A stretch of DNA of 9,823 nt from Thermoleophilaceae bacterium (GTDB taxonomy: Bacteria > Actinomycetota > Thermoleophilia > Solirubrobacterales > Thermoleophilaceae), in NCBI GenBank assembly GCA_013812485.1, contig JACCTJ010000210.1, positions 1 to 9,823 on the forward strand. The letters are read 5' to 3'. The notes beneath the pieces were generated by a model, which searched no databases, was not told the DNA's origin, and was given only the letters and a program-made list of their open reading frames with translations. Position 1 is the first letter of the stretch. Every line of letters starts with the position of its first letter. Shown in pieces: positions 6,489 through 9,823 of the stretch. The position numbers were made by a program, and so were the translations under genes.

Positions 6489-6967
6489 CCAGACCCTGCA
6501 CGGCGAGGTAGGCCGCGAAGGCGAAGGTAAGTGCGGGGAGGAGCGTGCGCTCGTGCGCGCCGACGATCTCGTGGATGGCCGGGAAGTAAAGGGTCAGGCT
6601 GGTGAAGTTGGTGGCCATCATCGCGACACCGACCGCGAAGGTGTGCAGCCGACTCTCGGGCCGCGAGGAGCCTGAGTCCCCCGGCCGGGCGGCGGGGCGG
6701 CGCAGCGACCACAGCCCGTAGCCCCCGAGGACGAGTGCGAGCCCGAGCTTGACGATTCCGACGTCGGTCGAAGAGCTGTCCGCGCCGCCGGTCCCCGCGG
6801 CCAGCGCGAGCGAGGCCGGTGACCACGAGCAGCACCGCGGCGAAGATCGCGCCCGTCGCGCGCGAGCCCTGCGCTCCCCCGCAGTACCGGAGCTGGAGGA
6901 GCAGGATCGTGGGAGTGACCGAAGCGCCCGCCGCGAAGGGCCGGATGCTCGCGAGCAGGCCCAGCAT
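6475..6967 (-). pseudogene. Frameshifted GAP/Sap-like multi-pass membrane protein
   Basis: The N-terminal half, from the ATG at 6967, reads MLGLLASIRPFAAGASV and FAAVLLVVTGLA in one frame. The C-terminal half reads SLALAAG, VKLGLALVLGGYGLW and AVGVAMMATNFTSL in the next. The two join near 6800-6822 if one surplus base is skipped, giving about 163 residues; the 493-bp length fits one extra base. The hydrophobic pattern and the MMATNFTSLTLYFPAI segment resemble the actinobacterial GAP family (Sap-type, LysE-like small transporters). A member usually has about 220 residues and continues past the point where this one stops (LAVQGLVKLA), so a C-terminal part may also be missing. The substrate is unknown. 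It may be a decaying gene or a sequence error. It is divergent from the DUF892 gene, with 59 bp between the starts. Confidence 0.6.
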
Positions 6968-6974
6968 CTCGCGG

Positions 6975-6980
6975 AGTATC
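6975..6980 (-). promoter_or_regulatory. Possible -10 box (GATACT) of the GAP-like gene
   Basis: GATACT on the minus strand lies 7 nt before the ATG at 6967, where a transcription start would coincide with the first base of the gene. It is the same hexamer and nearly the same spacing as upstream of the GGDEF leader ORF. Confidence 0.4.
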
Positions 6981-7014
6981 GCCGGGGTCGGGGACTGCCG
7001 TTCTGTGTCCGGGG

Positions 7015-7020
7015 TATGAC
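7015..7020 (+). promoter_or_regulatory. Possible -10 box (TATGAC) of the DUF892 gene
   Basis: TATGAC, followed by T, ends 6 nt before the ATG at 7027, and no Shine-Dalgarno is present, so a leaderless mRNA is likely. The preceding bases make GGGGTAT, which resembles the GGGTAT -10 of SigB/SigF-type stress promoters, but I find no GTTT-like -35 at the right distance. Confidence 0.4.
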
Positions 7021-7026
7021 TGACCC

Positions 7027-8067
7027 ATGACTACTCAAACTGAGAACTCCCCCGCCACAGACAAGCTCCTGCAGTACCTCAACGAGGCGCACGCCACCGA
7101 GCACGCGCTGACTCGCACGCTCGAAGCCCACATCGCCATCACCCCGCGCGGTTCCTACCGCTCCGGCCTCGAGAAGCATCTGACCGAGACCCGGAACCAC
7201 GCCGAGCGCCTCGAGCGCCGCATGGGCGAGCTCGGCGCTTCCCGCAACGTCATCCAGATGGGTATCGGCGTCGTCGAGAGCCTGGTAGGTCAGGCGCTCG
7301 CCCTGTCGAAGGGTCCGATCGACCTCGTTCGCGGCTCCGGGGGCGAGGAGAAGCTGCTGAAGAACGCGAAGGACGAATGCGCGACCGAGGCCCTGGAGAT
7401 CGCGACCTACGACGCGCTCGAGCGTCTCGCGACCCGCGTCGGCGACGAGGAGACGGCCAAGCTCGCCGCGAGCATCCGCGCGGACGAGGAGCGCATGCTC
7501 GCCAACCTCCGCAAGGAGATTCCCAAGCTGACGGACGCGATGGTGCGCGCCCAGCTCGACGACGACCCCAGCTACGACGCCTCGACCACGGGCGCGGCCG
7601 ACGCCGCTCGGGCCGGCGGGGCCGCCGTCAAGGAGACCGCAAGGCGCGCTGAGGGCGGCGCGCGGAAGACCGCTCGCCAGGCTCGCAAGGTGCCGGGGGT
7701 CGCCCAGGTCGAAGGCCAGGCGAAGGGCGCGGTCGCCGGCGAGGGGGACATCCCGATCGCCGACTACGATGACCTCAACGCGAATCAGATCGTGTCGAGG
7801 CTCAAGGACCTGTCACAGATCGACCTCGCCAAGGTCGACTCCTACGAGCGCAAGCACGCCAACCGCAAGAGCGTGCTCGACAAGGTGCGGTCGCTGCGCG
7901 GCAACGAGCCCTGGCCGGGTTACGACGAGCTCACCGTCGACGAGCTGAGCCAGGCGCTCGCCGGGGCCGACGAGAAACGCGTTCGGGAGATCCGCGACTA
8001 CGAGCGCCAGCACAAGGACCGTCAGGGCGTGATCGAAGCCGCCGATCGCGAGCTTCAGAAGGCCTGA
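7027..8067 (+). CDS. DUF892 (YciF-like) ferritin-like protein with basic linker and C-terminal tandem repeat
   Basis: This is a 346-residue soluble protein. Residues about 9-172 form a four-helix DUF892/ferritin-like domain: LLQYLNEAHATEHALTRTL, then HLTETRNHAERLERR, a second pair of helices with ECATEALEIATYDALE, and IRADEERMLANL. Regularly placed Glu and His (E25, H26, E54, H58, E121, E154) suggest a di-metal site, as in YciF-type stress proteins. Residues about 185-238 are a disordered Ala/Arg/Lys linker resembling histone H1 tails. Residues about 243-340 hold two copies of a helical module, YDDL...YERKHANR and YDEL...YERQHKDR, with an exact 52-residue period. Plain DUF892 proteins are about 160-170 residues, so half of this one is an addition. 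A DNA- or partner-binding role for the tail is only a guess. The start follows a -10-like box directly. Confidence 0.85.
   Translation: MTTQTENSPATDKLLQYLNEAHATEHALTRTLEAHIAITPRGSYRSGLEKHLTETRNHAERLERRMGELGASRNVIQMGIGVVESLVGQALALSKGPIDLVRGSGGEEKLLKNAKDECATEALEIATYDALERLATRVGDEETAKLAASIRADEERMLANLRKEIPKLTDAMVRAQLDDDPSYDASTTGAADAARAGGAAVKETARRAEGGARKTARQARKVPGVAQVEGQAKGAVAGEGDIPIADYDDLNANQIVSRLKDLSQIDLAKVDSYERKHANRKSVLDKVRSLRGNEPWPGYDELTVDELSQALAGADEKRVREIRDYERQHKDRQGVIEAADRELQKA
7753..8046 (+). repeat. Protein-level tandem repeat, two copies with 52-residue period
   Basis: Copy 1 covers residues about 243-290 and copy 2 about 295-340 of the DUF892 protein. Y247/Y299, D248/D300, L250/L302, Y273/Y325 (YER), H277/H329, R280/R332 and V283/V335 are all 52 residues apart without gaps. 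The DNA of the two copies has diverged, so this is an old duplication rather than a recent one. Confidence 0.75.
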
Positions 8068-9461
8068 GAGTCGGGAGAGCGGTCGCGCGCGGTCGCTCTC
8101 CCCCGGCGCGTCATCGTGTGAGCGACCTCGAGCTCTGCCTCGGTGAGCCGCCGCGCGCGCCGGCATGTCTGCCGGTAGAAGCGCAGCTGGTTGGTTCGGC
8201 CGAGGAGCCGGAACCCGGCTCCCAGCAGGGGAGCGCCGGCCTCCGCAGCTCGCGAGAAGGAACGGAGGCGGAACGCGACCTCACCGGTATCGAGCCACTT
8301 CCACACCTCGTAGTGCATCCGTCCCTGCTCGAAGTGACCCTGCAGCGTCGCGTAGCTCCAGCCGAACACGTGCGCCCGACGCCCGTCCACATCGCGGGTC
8401 TCCTCGTAGACCTCGCCGACTCGCACCCCAACTCCGATCGGCAGGCCGAGGAAGCGAATGCGCAGAAGCATGTCGCGGCCCGCCAGCGGCGCATCGCGGC
8501 GATAGAAGGCACGGACAACGGTCGGGTCGGCCAACTGATACTCGACCATTAGACCGCGGCACACGCTCCAGCTCCCACCATCGACCGGCGGTCCCGACGG
8601 CTCATGGGGAAGGGCCTCGACCATGTCGTCGACGTGCCACCCGCTCTCCGGCGTGTACTCATCGATGCGGGACATGTCGAAGTTGACCTCGAGCGCCGAG
8701 AGGGCGGCGAGCTTTCGGTCCGTCTTGCGGTCCTCCGACTCCCTCGTATCGCCGCTGAGCTCGGCGGGATCGACGCGGCGGGTGGTGATCACCATCCCGC
8801 CCTCAATGCGGCCGCCGGAGAGCTCGACCACCCGCGCGAGTACGGAGGTCCACATGTGGAGCTGCACCTCCTTGGCCAACCTCAGGCGCGTGAAGAGGAG
8901 ATCGCTGAACCGGTCTCCGCTGCGGGCCCACGACTCGATCGTGAACTCGAGCGAGCGGTGATCGGAGCCGATGCGGAACTCGATCTGTCCCGCCTCGAGG
9001 TGGCCCTCGAGCGTGGCCAGCCGGAAGGAGGTCGGAGCCGCCGCGATGACGCGCACCGGACCGTCGTAGGGCCCCGGCATTCGAACTGTGTACTCATCGC
9101 CGACCTCCAGCCGCCTCCCGCCCTGGACCTTCTGAAACGAGGCGAACTCCGAGGGCGCGACCGCGTCCAGATCGTCAGTCATGCGACGAAGCAGTCGCTC
9201 GGGCGTGAGCGACGAGCCGACGATGCGCGCCCGGTAGAGCCTGTGTACCAAGGGGCCCGCTCCGTCGCTGGTGCGCTGAAGCTCGCTGAGGTCCACGCCT
9301 TCGGGGAGCTCGGGAGCCGCGTCGACGGACGCGGAGCCGCTGAGCTCCCATCGGTGCACAGGAGTCGTTCGCCACATGTAGCGCCAACCGGTCAAGGCAA
9401 TCCCCACCGGCCACCGGGCCGCTGTCGACACCCGTTTTGCCAAGGTCACGCCGCGCGGCAC
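8055..9461 (-). CDS. Tandem DUF1990-domain protein
   Basis: This 468-residue protein has no signal peptide or clear TM span. It has two related domains. The first, about 78-216, carries ATLEGHLEAGQIEFRI (149-164) and FTIESWARSGDRF. The second, about 305-440, carries GVGVRVGEVYEE, ATLQGHFEQGRMHYEV (371-386), FRLRSFSRAAEAG and a basic C-terminal helix. The second matches the DUF1990 pattern well: R-V-x-x-V-x-E, then 'G-x-x-Y-x-T-L-x-G-H-x-E-x-G', then 'F-x-x-x-x-F-S-R'. The first looks like a divergent copy. DUF1990 has a lipid- or ligand-binding-like beta fold and no established function. The GTG at 9461 has no well-spaced Shine-Dalgarno but sits 7 nt after a TAGAAC box; a GTG at residue 5 and a TTG at residue 7 are alternatives. 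The 3' end overlaps the convergent DUF892 gene by 13 bp. Confidence 0.82.
   Translation of the reverse strand: MPRGVTLAKRVSTAARWPVGIALTGWRYMWRTTPVHRWELSGSASVDAAPELPEGVDLSELQRTSDGAGPLVHRLYRARIVGSSLTPERLLRRMTDDLDAVAPSEFASFQKVQGGRRLEVGDEYTVRMPGPYDGPVRVIAAAPTSFRLATLEGHLEAGQIEFRIGSDHRSLEFTIESWARSGDRFSDLLFTRLRLAKEVQLHMWTSVLARVVELSGGRIEGGMVITTRRVDPAELSGDTRESEDRKTDRKLAALSALEVNFDMSRIDEYTPESGWHVDDMVEALPHEPSGPPVDGGSWSVCRGLMVEYQLADPTVVRAFYRRDAPLAGRDMLLRIRFLGLPIGVGVRVGEVYEETRDVDGRRAHVFGWSYATLQGHFEQGRMHYEVWKWLDTGEVAFRLRSFSRAAEAGAPLLGAGFRLLGRTNQLRFYRQTCRRARRLTEAELEVAHTMTRRGRATARDRSPDSQAF
8073..8102. terminator. Bidirectional hairpin terminator candidate between convergent genes
   Basis: GGGAGAGCG (8073-8081) is perfectly complementary to CGCTCTCCC (8094-8102), with a 12-nt loop that can pair further (G-U, U-G, C-G, G-C). 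It begins 6 bp after the DUF892 stop and lies inside the last codons of the DUF1990 gene. No T-tract follows on either side, which is common in high-GC genomes but leaves intrinsic termination unproven. Confidence 0.65.
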
Positions 9462-9468
9462 GTCGTCA

Positions 9469-9474
9469 GTTCTA
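9469..9474 (-). promoter_or_regulatory. Possible -10 box (TAGAAC) of the DUF1990 gene
   Basis: TAGAAC, followed by T, on the minus strand ends 7 nt before the GTG at 9461, again consistent with a leaderless start. AGGGAG just upstream is 13 nt from the GTG, too far for a good ribosome-binding site. No -35 is recognised. Confidence 0.3.
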
Positions 9475-9540
9475 CTCCCTCCGCCGCGGTCGAGGCCATC
9501 GCACCGCCTCCCCGCGAGAATGCGTCAAGCTGTCGCGGCC

Positions 9541-9798
9541 ATGACCGACCCGTTCGAAGCCGTCCCCGGGCGACCGAGCCGCTATCTGTACGTGAGCTCG
9601 CTGGGCTCTATCGGCCTTTGCATCGTCCTGTGGATTCGGGCGAAGACCGTGGGTGAGGACGAACGCGGGAACGCCGAGCGGCGCGCGATCTTCGTGGGGC
9701 TCTGGCCCCCCATGTTCTGGCTCATCGGCGACAGCGCCCGACGCTACGAGCGCCGGCAGCGTCGGTTGGTCGCCGGCCGTTGGCTCCGGCGCGGGTAA
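9541..9798 (+). CDS. Small two-TM membrane protein, conserved hypothetical type
   Basis: This 85-residue protein counted from the ATG at 9541 has a short N-terminus (MTDPFEAVPGRPSRY) and a first hydrophobic segment at about 17-33 (YVSSLGSIGLCIVLWI). A charged loop follows (AKTVGEDERGNAERR), then a second segment at about 49-63 (AIFVGLWPPMFWLIG) and an Arg-rich C-terminus. Both ends carry Arg/Lys, so the two spans probably form a hairpin with both termini inside. The 'R-x-AIFVGLW-x-P-x-F' pattern recurs, to my recollection, in small bacterial membrane proteins of unknown function. An in-frame ATG at 9520 would add seven residues; neither start has a Shine-Dalgarno, and I prefer 9541. It is divergent from the DUF1990 gene, with 79 bp between the starts. 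Confidence 0.7.
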   Translation: MTDPFEAVPGRPSRYLYVSSLGSIGLCIVLWIRAKTVGEDERGNAERRAIFVGLWPPMFWLIGDSARRYERRQRRLVAGRWLRRG

Positions 9799-9823
9799 CG
9801 CCCCCTCCGAACGTGCCGCCACG

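Noticed and set aside
7011..7017. SigB/SigF-type stress promoter upstream of the DUF892 gene
   Set aside because: GGGTAT is present, but no GTTT-like -35 lies 12-17 nt upstream, so only a generic -10 is reported.
8604..9656. Plus-strand open frame (350 codons) opposite the DUF1990 gene
   Set aside because: It is antisense to a gene with two recognisable domain copies, and its end overlaps the small membrane protein in another frame.

Overview
The window is 9.8 kb of very GC-rich bacterial DNA. It contains an Ala/Arg/Gly/Glu-rich proteome, GTG and TTG starts, few strong ribosome-binding sites and several apparently leaderless starts. The protein families (SpoIIE-type PP2C with GAF/PAS sensors, tandem DUF1990, DUF892 with a long basic tail, an M23 peptidase with an N-terminal anchor) suggest a high-GC actinobacterium, possibly the Thermoleophilia/Solirubrobacterales. 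That placement is inference. No rRNA, tRNA, CRISPR array, insertion sequence or phage gene was seen.

Layout. From 1 to 4812 all genes are on the minus strand. Read in the direction of transcription they are: a frameshifted membrane-anchored DUF4352-like protein (4812-4223), a six-TM GGDEF diguanylate cyclase (4135-2942), a GAF-PAS-GAF-PP2C phosphatase (2937-652), a YgiB/DUF1190-like lipoprotein (562-98), and the first 27 codons of a YgiC-like ATP-grasp glutathionylspermidine-synthase-family protein (82 to the window edge). A divergent intergenic region (4813-4968) separates them from a plus-strand M23 peptidase (4969-5829) and a conserved hypothetical protein (5952-6488). That gene converges on a frameshifted GAP/Sap-family membrane protein (6967-6475, minus). 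Divergent from the GAP gene is a DUF892 ferritin-like protein with a basic linker and a two-copy helical repeat (7027-8067, plus). It converges on a tandem DUF1990 protein (9461-8055, minus), with a perfect 9-bp terminator-like hairpin in the overlap zone. A small two-TM protein (9541-9798, plus) ends the window.

How the genes work together. The GGDEF and PP2C genes are 4 bp apart and form a clear two-gene signalling operon. It would pair c-di-GMP synthesis with a sensor phosphatase of the kind that controls anti-anti-sigma (STAS) proteins. The ygiB-like/ygiC-like pair is a conserved cassette known from Enterobacteria. It is notable here because most actinobacteria lack glutathione. The M23 enzyme is an envelope protein. 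The DUF892, DUF1990 and small membrane genes are stress- or housekeeping-type genes of unknown role.

Most worth checking: (1) the YgiBC-like cassette; (2) four starts preceded by a TANNNT or GATACT -10-like box 6-7 nt upstream, including a six-codon micro-ORF whose stop overlaps the GGDEF start; (3) three apparent single-base frameshifts of the same sign in two small membrane-protein genes; (4) an exact 52-residue repeat in the DUF892 protein. I see no clearly new multi-gene defence or mobile system.
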